From Candidatus Azambacteria bacterium RBG_16_47_10 (GTDB lineage Bacteria > Patescibacteriota > Minisyncoccia > GWC2-36-17 > WO2-46-25): a stretch of 15,839 nt of DNA. The position numbers and the translations under genes were made by a program. This document shows positions 1 through 6,970 of this stretch, one piece after another. Under the pieces are notes generated by a model. That model saw only the letters and a list, made by a program, of their open reading frames with translations. It ran no database searches and had not been told where the DNA came from. The stretch spans positions 9,814 to 25,652 of the forward strand of contig MEYI01000043.1 of the NCBI GenBank assembly GCA_001773975.1, in the 5' to 3' direction. Numbering within the stretch: the first letter of the stretch is position 1; every line of letters begins with the position of its first letter.

Positions 1-845
1 TTAAACTCGATATCGTATGCTTCCGACGCGTAATGTGCGAGCTTCTCATGCTGATACCAGCGGATATTTTCTTCCGGGATCCCATACTCGAGATACCAAT
101 TCCATCGCACCTCCTTCCATGCGTCATAGCTCTTCTTCATGTCGTCGGGATGGAGAAAATACTGCATTTCCATTTGCTCGAATTCTCGCGTGCGGAAAAT
201 GAATTGCCGCGCAACGATCTCATTGCGAAACGCCTTCCCGACCTGCGCGATACCAAACGGCAATTTCGGATGGAGCGAATCCATCGTATTCTTGTATTCA
301 AGATAAATACCGCCGCATGTTTCCGGACGGAGATACACGACATTCTCCTCGGAAAGCTCCTCAGTTGGCGATCCGAGATTGGATTTCGCCATGAGCGAAA
401 AAACGCGGGCAGGCGTGAGATCGGAAGATCCGCACTGCGCGCACTTCAGTTCCTTCTTCTCTTTCAATTTGTCGAGCTCGGCATTGATATACTCGATCGT
501 CGCTTTATCGGCATTGATACCGAACGCTTCAAGCACATGATCGGCGCGCATGCGATTTTTACACTTCCGGCAATCCACCTGCGGGTCATTAAACCCTCCG
601 ACATGACCGGATGCGACCCATGTTTTCGGATGCATGAAAATAGCACTATCAAGTCCGTAGACGTCATCGCGTAGCTGCACCATATACCGCCACCATGCCG
701 CCTGGATATTATTTTTTAACAAAATGCCGTAATGCCCGTAATCATACACGCCGGCAAACCCGCCGTAGATCTCAGATGACGGATATACAAATCCCCGCCG
801 TTTGCACAATGATACAATATCCTCCAGTGTTGTTCGGTCTTCCAT
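1..845 (-). CDS. glyS: Glycyl-tRNA synthetase (single-chain, class II), 5' part; truncated by window edge
   Basis: This enzyme charges tRNA-Gly with glycine in the cytoplasm. I translated 281 codons from the ATG at 843-845; the reading frame stays open to the left edge, so the C-terminal part of the catalytic domain and the anticodon-binding domain lie outside. Residues 1-60 carry the N-terminal YPSSEIYGG and YDYGHYG segments typical of the alpha2 GlyRS. A zinc-type insertion has two CxxC pairs (C92/C95 and C135/C138). YLRPETCGGIY near residue 175 and motif 2 near residues 199-230 (FGIAQVGKAFRNEI, then FIFRTREFEQME) are diagnostic. It is the single-chain GlyRS, not the alpha2beta2 GlyQ/GlyS type. 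It starts 6 nt after the stop of the upstream membrane protein gene, so it is the next cistron of the ileS-recO operon. There is no Shine-Dalgarno at normal spacing. Confidence 0.96.
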   Translation of the reverse strand, partial: MEDRTTLEDIVSLCKRRGFVYPSSEIYGGFAGVYDYGHYGILLKNNIQAAWWRYMVQLRDDVYGLDSAIFMHPKTWVASGHVGGFNDPQVDCRKCKNRMRADHVLEAFGINADKATIEYINAELDKLKEKKELKCAQCGSSDLTPARVFSLMAKSNLGSPTEELSEENVVYLRPETCGGIYLEYKNTMDSLHPKLPFGIAQVGKAFRNEIVARQFIFRTREFEQMEMQYFLHPDDMKKSYDAWKEVRWNWYLEYGIPEENIRWYQHEKLAHYASEAYDIEF

Positions 846-851
846 AAAAAA

Positions 852-2717
852 TTATTGAATTACTCTTCCTTCGTCGCGCTTCAACGAATTTAATAGATTA
901 CTGTCCACCTGCGGGACCTGACGCTCCATGGCAAGCCCGGTGAACGTATCGGTCGCTTTCAAATTCGCAGCGGAGACAAGATTGACCGTCTGCCCCACAT
1001 GCACGAGCGCCGGCACGAATGCCACTTGAAAATCAACTCGCTTGGGAGGTGTGAGGAAACCCGCCCCCGCAAAAACTTTTCCCGGCTTCCATGTAATGAC
1101 GCCATTATTTTGATCATACTTGATATTGGCGTCCTGTGGATACACAACCCCTGTCCATTCGACATTAGGGGGCACCACCGCCGTTACCTCTATAGTATCG
1201 ACATCATTGATCGTATTGGATAATTGCCATGATATCGCAAATGTTGTCCGCTCGCCAACCCGTATGGGTAGCGGACCACTGTTCTGGATCAAGCCGTCCG
1301 CATAATATGCCGTTTCATTAAATGAAAATTGCGTATGTACTTTGACGCTCAGCGTATCCTCGCTGTCGAGCGGAAGACCGGCAAGACTTTCCGGGGATGC
1401 GGCGGCCGTGATGCGTGCCGTCGATGTCACAACAAAATTCTTATCCGAAAAATTCTTTGGTAAAAATGATGCTTTGAGATTCACGGAAAATGATACCTCT
1501 CCCTCTTCTTTCGGATCCAATACCGCGAGCTCGGGAACACCGACGGAATTCCAGACGATCGAATTTGTCCGCCCGTCAAATGACCCCCATTGTACGACAA
1601 GCGTCTTTACATCAACTAACGACTCATCGATCCTTGCCAAAATGACCGCGTTGGGGATTTGAATATTAGTCGTATTTTTATACCTCACCCGATAGCGGAG
1701 CGATGTGCCGGGATTTGCCGCATAATCACGCGAGTCATTGATCGTCTGAAACACGAACAATGCTGATGTAGCAAGTGAGACCACGCTGTCTGCGCTGGCA
1801 TATTGGAGAAATTCGTTGTTTGCGCCTTTTACCCCCATTTCAAAATACAGTGATTTTGTCTCTCCCTGCGCTCCGGAAAAGCTCCCTGTTATCATGATCT
1901 TTCCCCCCTTCCTTCCTTCGATCGTCCCTAATTTCCAGACCCCATCGGATGAAGGCTCAGGATCGCTCGCCGCCACATGAAATCCCGCGGGGTATGTCGC
2001 GCGCAATTCCATATTCTCGAATTTCGCATCCGATTGATTCTGATATTCTACCTCTATCTTAATTTCTTTATCAGAAACCGCTTGCGCCGGCGCATTGGTT
2101 GTTATGGCAAGCGGCGTAGCAACGATCGCCACGATAATTTTTCTTTTATCTTCAAATACCGCCGCAACGGTCTCGGGCGTGTATTGAAAAGATACCGTGA
2201 TCTCTTTTTCCTGATCCTTGGCGCCATACATCCTTCCTTTGAATGTCACGCTTTTTTCCTGCTTCGGAACGATCATACCGACATCCGCCTTCATCTCTTT
2301 TGCCGGGGTACCATCAGGCAGCACCGCTCCTTCAGGCCATGTGAAAAAGATCTTTGCGTCTCTGAGTGCGACGCTCGCATTGTTGCGATACGTTACGGTA
2401 AACGCAACCTCATCTCCGGAAGAAATACGCGCCGGACCGGAAATATCACCCTGCACGCTCTTTTGGTCAAATGGCCGCTCCGCCGTATACACATAATATC
2501 CCCCCACGACTGCGAGAGAAGCAAAAAAGAAAAGAAGAACGATAGCAAGTCCTCTTCCGCGTCGCACCTGCCCGAACGGACGCCCTCCTTCCTCCCATCC
2601 TCCCCATTTTTTCCCCACTGCTTCTTCTTTATATACTTCGTAACTTTCTTGTTTCTTTTCTTCCGTCTCCCCGGGCTTATATAATTTTTTTTCAAACTCT
2701 TCCAGTCGACTATCCAT
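852..2717 (-). CDS. Single-pass membrane protein with Ig-like (DUF11/CARDB-like) repeats, function unknown
   Basis: I do not recognise a specific family for this 621-residue protein. Residues 1-52 are a charged cytoplasmic segment rich in E and K. Residues about 57-77 form one hydrophobic helix ending in VGGYYVYTAE. The remaining ~540 residues should be outside the cell and break into about four beta-rich repeats (roughly 86-200, 205-318, 319-460 and 462-600). Several repeats show the same pattern: G(D/E)xxxFxVxYRN, then a short strand ending in a YP/WP motif, as in GDEVAFTVTYRN and DKEIKIEVEYQN. This pattern resembles DUF11 or CARDB modules that build stalks or surface proteins. No cysteine pairs, sortase motif or catalytic motif is visible. 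Its ATG abuts the recO stop with no gap (TAAATG), implying translational coupling. Expression together with two tRNA synthetases suggests a constitutive envelope component; that is inference. Confidence 0.85.
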   Translation of the reverse strand: MDSRLEEFEKKLYKPGETEEKKQESYEVYKEEAVGKKWGGWEEGGRPFGQVRRGRGLAIVLLFFFASLAVVGGYYVYTAERPFDQKSVQGDISGPARISSGDEVAFTVTYRNNASVALRDAKIFFTWPEGAVLPDGTPAKEMKADVGMIVPKQEKSVTFKGRMYGAKDQEKEITVSFQYTPETVAAVFEDKRKIIVAIVATPLAITTNAPAQAVSDKEIKIEVEYQNQSDAKFENMELRATYPAGFHVAASDPEPSSDGVWKLGTIEGRKGGKIMITGSFSGAQGETKSLYFEMGVKGANNEFLQYASADSVVSLATSALFVFQTINDSRDYAANPGTSLRYRVRYKNTTNIQIPNAVILARIDESLVDVKTLVVQWGSFDGRTNSIVWNSVGVPELAVLDPKEEGEVSFSVNLKASFLPKNFSDKNFVVTSTARITAAASPESLAGLPLDSEDTLSVKVHTQFSFNETAYYADGLIQNSGPLPIRVGERTTFAISWQLSNTINDVDTIEVTAVVPPNVEWTGVVYPQDANIKYDQNNGVITWKPGKVFAGAGFLTPPKRVDFQVAFVPALVHVGQTVNLVSAANLKATDTFTGLAMERQVPQVDSNLLNSLKRDEGRVIQ

Positions 2718-3293
2718 TTACGAATGTGCTAAAGGATAAATATTGTGAAAATGATCATGAAACACATGCTCTATCTCATCGAGCTCGCTTTCTGATAACG
2801 CAACACGCTCCCCATGAAATGCCCGCACCACGGTCTTATCTTCCGGTTCGTATCCGAGCGCGCTTAAAAATTTGAATTCAAAATACCGGAGAAAGAATTT
2901 CAGATCCCGTTCTTCCATTTCTTTTCTGTTGAGATAATCAAGCGCGCCGACGATCAGATTGAACATGTCCTCATCCCGCTCCTCTGCCAAGATATACCCG
3001 TCGACAAGCGCAACAATATGCTGTGCCGCATTGAATTTAGCAAGATCTCTTTTAATGGCGGGAAAATGTTCGCGATCGCACGCAGAGGTAAGCACCTTCA
3101 AGCGCTTCCCAAGCACAAACCCAACATCAGAAACGCATAATAAACCCAGATGCCCCGCGAGCTTTGCTCCTTTTTTCCGTATCCCGCGGCACATAAAATC
3201 GCTCTTCCCGTATTTTTTTGTGAAAAGCGTTACCTGTTGATCATGCTCCCCCTTATTCTGCTTTTTAATGACAAGCGCGATGGTCGATCGCAT
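2718..3293 (-). CDS. recO: DNA repair/recombination mediator RecO
   Basis: RecO helps load RecA on SSB-coated single-stranded DNA and anneals complementary strands in the RecFOR gap-repair pathway. The 191-residue product begins MRSTIALVIKKQNKGEHDQQV and continues VTLFTKKYGKSDF, the usual N-terminal OB-fold signature of RecO (start, charged turn, then TLFTxxYGK). The following GIRKKGAKLAGHLGLL matches the basic segment that precedes the helical domain. It is shorter than the ~240 residues usual for the family, and the four-cysteine zinc motif found in some RecO proteins is absent; the missing part is at the C-terminus. It lies 9 nt downstream of the ileS stop and its own stop directly abuts the next start codon. 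No Shine-Dalgarno is visible. Identification rests on N-terminal similarity and size. Confidence 0.85.
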   Translation of the reverse strand: MRSTIALVIKKQNKGEHDQQVTLFTKKYGKSDFMCRGIRKKGAKLAGHLGLLCVSDVGFVLGKRLKVLTSACDREHFPAIKRDLAKFNAAQHIVALVDGYILAEERDEDMFNLIVGALDYLNRKEMEERDLKFFLRYFEFKFLSALGYEPEDKTVVRAFHGERVALSESELDEIEHVFHDHFHNIYPLAHS

Positions 3294-3302
3294 GGATCAT
3301 TA

Positions 3303-6300
3303 TCAATGAATAATAACAAACTTTACCGCATACCCGTCTCCGATGATCGCGCGCGCTTCGCTCACAGTATCTTCGGCAACGCGCTCTATCTTTTTCGCAA
3401 CGATCCGCTGTTTCATCCGGTCTCCCCACGCCTCTATCGCGCGCGCCGTCGCATCGTCTGTCGCATACCGGACTATCACTATATCTTTTTTCGTTAATCC
3501 GGCATCTTTGCGCGCCTGCTGGATGTGACGCATGATCTCCCGGATCATCCCCTCTTCACGCAACTCCTGCGTTATCGTTGTATCAAGCTGTATATCTTCC
3601 GCAAGCGCGTTATCCACGCGCACCTCTTTCACATTTACCTCATCTTGTATGAACCGTAATAATCCTTTCGTGCGTACGGCAAATGTTTTTCCGTTGATCA
3701 TTACACTCCCGAGCGGCTGACGCACCTTGATACCCGCTTCCGCTCGCTTCTTCAATACAATACTCGCCACTTCTCGTATACGCATCATATCATACTGGAG
3801 GTGTTTATCAATGCGCTTTTTCTCCGCTTTCGGATATAGTTGTACGTGAATGCTTCCTTTTTTCTTCATAGTCTGCCACAGCCGTTCCGTGGAAAACGGA
3901 ATAAACGGCGCAGCAAGTTTTATCGTCTCGCCAAACACATATTCAAGCGTGCTTACGCCGGCGCGATAATCAGCTTTATCTTCCGCAAGCTGGAATCGTT
4001 CGCGCGACCGGCGGATATACCAATTCGTCACATCATCGAGATACTCGCCCAATTGGCGAGCGGCAACAAGCGCGTCATATTTATCCAATGCTTCTGTCAC
4101 GCCCGCGATCGTTTCATGAAGCCGGGAAACCACCCATGCATCAAGTGGATTTTTCAGCCTCGCCGGTAACTTCACAGGCCCCCTTTTCACTCCTCCCGTA
4201 TACGCGCTTAAAAAATGCGCGATATTAAACAACACCGCTACTGATTTGCGCTGGGCATCAAGGACATCTTTTTCATCAAATCGCTTCGGCTCCCCTACCG
4301 GACTCGCTACGAAGAAGTGCCACCGCAACGCATCAATGCCGTATGTATCGGCGATCTCAAGCGGATCGGTATAATTCTTTTTTGACTTGGACATTTTTTT
4401 CCCGTGCTTATCCAAAATATGTCCTTGGGAGATCACGGTGCGATATGGAACATCTGCATCAAGAACGGTCGCGACCGCAAGAAGCGTGTAAAACCATCCG
4501 CGCGTTTGATCCACAGCTTCAGTGATAAAATCAGCGGGGTACGGGATCTGCTTTAATAATTTTTTATACTCTGTTTCGCTGAGCGAAACGCCATCACTTT
4601 GCGCTTTTGACTTTGCGCTTTTGACTTGAGCGCAAGCAAACGGGAAGTTTGCTTGCGCAAACGGCATCGCGCCCGAATCAAACCATACATCGCATACTTC
4701 GCTCACGCGCCGCATCACACCCCCTTCGCATGACCGACATGCAAGCGTGATGTCATCAATATGCGGTTTATGCAAATCCAAAAATCCGTTCTCATCTAGC
4801 GGCAAGCGTGCGCCGGGCAACTCGCGGATCTCCGCTGTTTTGATAAAGTCGTTTCCTTTTTTCTTTTTTGCCGCAACGGTCTCGGCAATATCGTATCCGC
4901 GTAATGCGGTTTCAAGCATCCATAACGGATACTCATGACTCACGATCATAATGGTCTTTCCTTCGTTGTTTTTTTCCGCCTCTTTAATGAACGCGGTCAT
5001 ACGCGCGCGAAGTGCGGTCAGATCCTCTCCTTCCGGAGGCTGCTTTGTGAATTTTTCTTCGTATGAGGAAAAGTATGCATGATACTGTTTTGCCGGCTTA
5101 CCGTCGAACACACCAACATGCACCTCTCGAATCGCCGCTTCCGACACAATAGCTTCCGACACAATGGCAAAATGTTCCGCCGCCATGCGCGCGGTCTCCA
5201 GTGCCCTCGGAAATGGCGATGCAATAATAACATCAGGAACAACTCCTTTATACTTTTTCGTAAATCGCGCAAGAGATGCTTTTGTTTCTTGAATGCCTTT
5301 TTTTGTCAGATGGTTTTCCGGACGCCCCGATGTTTCCGTAACATTCTTCACATTAAACATTGCTTGTCCGTGTCGCATCATAAAATACCGGTTGCGCAGC
5401 TGTGAGCGCTCGCCCAACTCGACAACGCTCCCCACCGCATCTCCGTGTCCGCACGTATCGCATCGCCATATCGGCAACGGCGTTCCCCAATACCGTTCGC
5501 GTGAAAACGCCCAATCTTTTACTTGCGAGAGCCATTCGCCGAAGCGCCCTTCCTTTATATGCTCGGGCACCCAATTGACCTTTTTATTCCGTTTTACGAG
5601 CTCGTCTTTCAGCGACGACATTGTAATGAACCATGATTTGCGCGCGTAATACAAAATAGGCGTATCACACCGCCAGCAGAACGGATACTCATGTTCATAT
5701 GTTTCTTCTTTGAAAAAGAGAGAGCGTTCTTTCACATTTTCAACGATGGCGGGATCGGCATCTTTCACGAACACTCCTTGCCACGGAATTTCTTGTGAAA
5801 ATTGTCCGTTCTCCTGTACCGGATGCAATACCGGAAGATCATGTTTTTTCGCCGCCGCCATGTCGTCCTCTCCGTATGCAGGCGCAATATGCACGATTCC
5901 TGACCCATCTGTCGCCGTCACAAAATCGGCGGTAATGACAAAAAATGCATCTTTCTGCGCCTTCATATATGGAAACGGCCGTTCATAGCGCATCCCTGCA
6001 AGATCTTTCCCCTTCACATGCTCAAGCACTTCCCACCCGTCTCCTAAAACAGAAAGTCTGCCTTCCGCAACGATAAGCGTCTCGCCGTCTTTTTTGGCTT
6101 TTACATAGGTCAGCTTCGGATTCACCGCGAGCGCGACGTTTGCCGGCAATGTCCACGGCGTTGTCGTCCACACCAAAAAAGATGCGTGCTCGTCCTTCAC
6201 CGGAAATTTCAGATACAGCGATTTATCTTTGACCGTTTTGTATCCTTGCGCGATCTCATGCGAAGAAAGACCGGTGCCACAACGCGCACAATATTGCATC

Positions 6301-6836
6301 ACCTTGTAATCTTGCACGAGCATGCCTTTATCAAACACCCGCTTGATGATCCACCACAGCGTCTCCATGTACTTCGCATCGTATGTGATGTACGGATGAT
6401 CCATATCGAGCCAGAACCCGATACGCTTCGTCATGCGCTCCCATTCGTCTTTGTATTTCCATACCGATTCTTTGCACAATCGGTTAAATTCCCCAACGCC
6501 GAATTTTTCGATCTCTGATTTTGTTTTGATGCCGAGCTTCTTTTCTATCTCGATCTCCACCGGCAGGCCGTGCGTGTCCCACCCCGCGCGCCGCGGCACG
6601 AAATATCCTTGCATCGACTTGTATCGGAGAAAAAGATCTTTAAAACACCGCCCGAGCACGTGCCCCGGATGCGGCATGCCGTTCGCTGTCGGCGGTCCTT
6701 CATAAAAGACAAATTCTTTTTTTGTCTTTCGCTCTTTCAGTAATTTCTGAAATATCTGTTCCTTCTCCCACCATGCGAGCACTTCTTCTTCCATGACCGC
6801 ATACGCGGATTTTTCCTGTTTTTCTGGTTTATCCAT
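3303..6836 (-). CDS. ileS: Isoleucyl-tRNA synthetase with an inserted histidine-phosphatase domain
   Basis: This enzyme charges tRNA-Ile and edits valine mischarging. Using the ATG at 6834-6836 the protein is 1177 residues. Visible landmarks: class I HIGH motif as HPGH (residues 56-59), editing domain starting near TTTPWTLPAN (224-), KMSKS at 814-818, and CxxC pairs at 183/186, 387/390, 459/462 and 700/703. The C-terminal third carries the anticodon-binding and accessory region. Between WGTPLPIWRCDTCG and DLHKPHIDDITLACRSC lies a ~190-residue insertion (about 482-670) that is a complete histidine-phosphatase domain: RHG at 488-490, R544, E571, and a second histidine at 634 in IVSHEYPL. A short palindrome-rich insert follows near residues 727-755. 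The start was preferred over the ATG at 6843-6845, which overlaps the predicted -10 box. Earlier in-frame codons give a hydrophobic extension unlike IleRS. First gene of the operon with recO. Confidence 0.96.
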   Translation of the reverse strand: MDKPEKQEKSAYAVMEEEVLAWWEKEQIFQKLLKERKTKKEFVFYEGPPTANGMPHPGHVLGRCFKDLFLRYKSMQGYFVPRRAGWDTHGLPVEIEIEKKLGIKTKSEIEKFGVGEFNRLCKESVWKYKDEWERMTKRIGFWLDMDHPYITYDAKYMETLWWIIKRVFDKGMLVQDYKVMQYCARCGTGLSSHEIAQGYKTVKDKSLYLKFPVKDEHASFLVWTTTPWTLPANVALAVNPKLTYVKAKKDGETLIVAEGRLSVLGDGWEVLEHVKGKDLAGMRYERPFPYMKAQKDAFFVITADFVTATDGSGIVHIAPAYGEDDMAAAKKHDLPVLHPVQENGQFSQEIPWQGVFVKDADPAIVENVKERSLFFKEETYEHEYPFCWRCDTPILYYARKSWFITMSSLKDELVKRNKKVNWVPEHIKEGRFGEWLSQVKDWAFSRERYWGTPLPIWRCDTCGHGDAVGSVVELGERSQLRNRYFMMRHGQAMFNVKNVTETSGRPENHLTKKGIQETKASLARFTKKYKGVVPDVIIASPFPRALETARMAAEHFAIVSEAIVSEAAIREVHVGVFDGKPAKQYHAYFSSYEEKFTKQPPEGEDLTALRARMTAFIKEAEKNNEGKTIMIVSHEYPLWMLETALRGYDIAETVAAKKKKGNDFIKTAEIRELPGARLPLDENGFLDLHKPHIDDITLACRSCEGGVMRRVSEVCDVWFDSGAMPFAQANFPFACAQVKSAKSKAQSDGVSLSETEYKKLLKQIPYPADFITEAVDQTRGWFYTLLAVATVLDADVPYRTVISQGHILDKHGKKMSKSKKNYTDPLEIADTYGIDALRWHFFVASPVGEPKRFDEKDVLDAQRKSVAVLFNIAHFLSAYTGGVKRGPVKLPARLKNPLDAWVVSRLHETIAGVTEALDKYDALVAARQLGEYLDDVTNWYIRRSRERFQLAEDKADYRAGVSTLEYVFGETIKLAAPFIPFSTERLWQTMKKKGSIHVQLYPKAEKKRIDKHLQYDMMRIREVASIVLKKRAEAGIKVRQPLGSVMINGKTFAVRTKGLLRFIQDEVNVKEVRVDNALAEDIQLDTTITQELREEGMIREIMRHIQQARKDAGLTKKDIVIVRYATDDATARAIEAWGDRMKQRIVAKKIERVAEDTVSEARAIIGDGYAVKFVIIH
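4573..4658. repeat. Palindromic and tandem repeats inside ileS coding sequence
   Basis: Three repeat structures sit next to each other in 86 bp of coding DNA. An 8-bp inverted repeat is at 4573-4580/4582-4589 (gtttcgct, one-base loop). A 14-bp perfect tandem duplication (actttgcgcttttg) occupies 4596-4609 and 4610-4623. A perfect 12-bp inverted repeat (gcgcaagcaaac with a 5-nt loop) is at 4630-4641/4647-4658. On the coding strand this encodes a low-complexity stretch (ACAQVKSAKSKAQSDG) between the IleRS motifs SGAMPFAQ and PADFITEAVDQTRGW, where standard IleRS proteins have only a short connection. Confidence 0.85.
4830..5395 (-). other. Histidine phosphatase (phosphoglycerate-mutase superfamily) domain within ileS
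   Basis: This part of ileS encodes a stand-alone-looking branch-1 histidine phosphatase. It opens with a beta-strand and the phosphohistidine motif (YFMMRHGQAMFN). It then has the substrate/leaving group section LTKKGIQETKA, the second catalytic arginine in IIASPFPRALETA, the conserved acidic IREVHVGVFDGK, and the second histidine in IMIVSHEYPLWML. All four family hallmark residues are therefore present. The domain is in frame, without stops, and flanked on both sides by normal IleRS sequence. Known family members dephosphorylate small metabolites, RNA 5' triphosphates or proteins; the substrate here cannot be read from sequence. Confidence 0.9.
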
Positions 6837-6872
6837 AGTAGTCATAGTACTGAAATTCGCGAAAACTATCAA
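6834..6872 (-). promoter_or_regulatory. Predicted ileS operon promoter (possible leaderless start)
   Basis: On the minus strand TTGATA (6872-6867), a 17-nt spacer and TACTAT (6849-6844) give a good sigma70-type promoter. The expected +1 falls at 6837/6836, on or one base before the A of the ileS ATG. No Shine-Dalgarno is present, so the transcript may be leaderless. The upstream in-frame ATG at 6845-6843 overlaps the -10 box and would not be transcribed from this promoter. Confidence 0.6.
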
Positions 6873-6893
6873 GAAAACAGGCTTTTTACATAC

Positions 6894-6921
6894 TTGACTG
6901 AATCGAAAAAAAGTGTATAGT
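6894..6921 (+). promoter_or_regulatory. Predicted sigma70-type promoter for the GAF histidine kinase
   Basis: TTGACT (6894-6899), a 16-nt spacer and TATAGT (6916-6921) lie about 50 nt upstream of the kinase ATG. An alternative -10 (TAGTAT, 6918-6923) has an 18-nt spacer. Transcription would start near 6928, giving a leader of roughly 43 nt. It is divergent from the ileS promoter. Confidence 0.65.
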
Positions 6922-6960
6922 ATGGAACACAAACATTGCACATACACAACTACATATAAA

Positions 6961-6968
6961 GGGAGGAG
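6961..6968 (+). promoter_or_regulatory. Strong Shine-Dalgarno of the GAF histidine kinase
   Basis: GGGAGGAG precedes the ATG at 6971, with GGAGG 4 nt from the start codon. It fixes the start and stands out because no other gene in the window has a comparable ribosome-binding site. Confidence 0.85.
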
Positions 6969-6970
6969 TT

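Noticed and set aside
33..674. Plus-strand frame of 213 codons at the left end
   Set aside because: It is antisense to glyS, whose reading frame is unmistakable; the product looks like no known family.
841..857. AATAAT-like -10 box directly upstream of glyS
   Set aside because: The match is in an AT-rich stop/start junction without a -35; glyS is more simply the last seen gene of the operon.
1977..2684. Plus-strand frame of 235 codons
   Set aside because: Antisense shadow of the membrane repeat protein; very arginine/phenylalanine-rich low-quality composition.
4573..4658. CRISPR-like array in ileS
   Set aside because: There are only two adjacent 14-bp repeats with no spacers, and the sequence is coding.
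6837..6947. N-terminal extension of ileS up to 6947
   Set aside because: The extra residues are hydrophobic and unlike IleRS, and the region contains the predicted ileS -35/-10 and the divergent kinase promoter.
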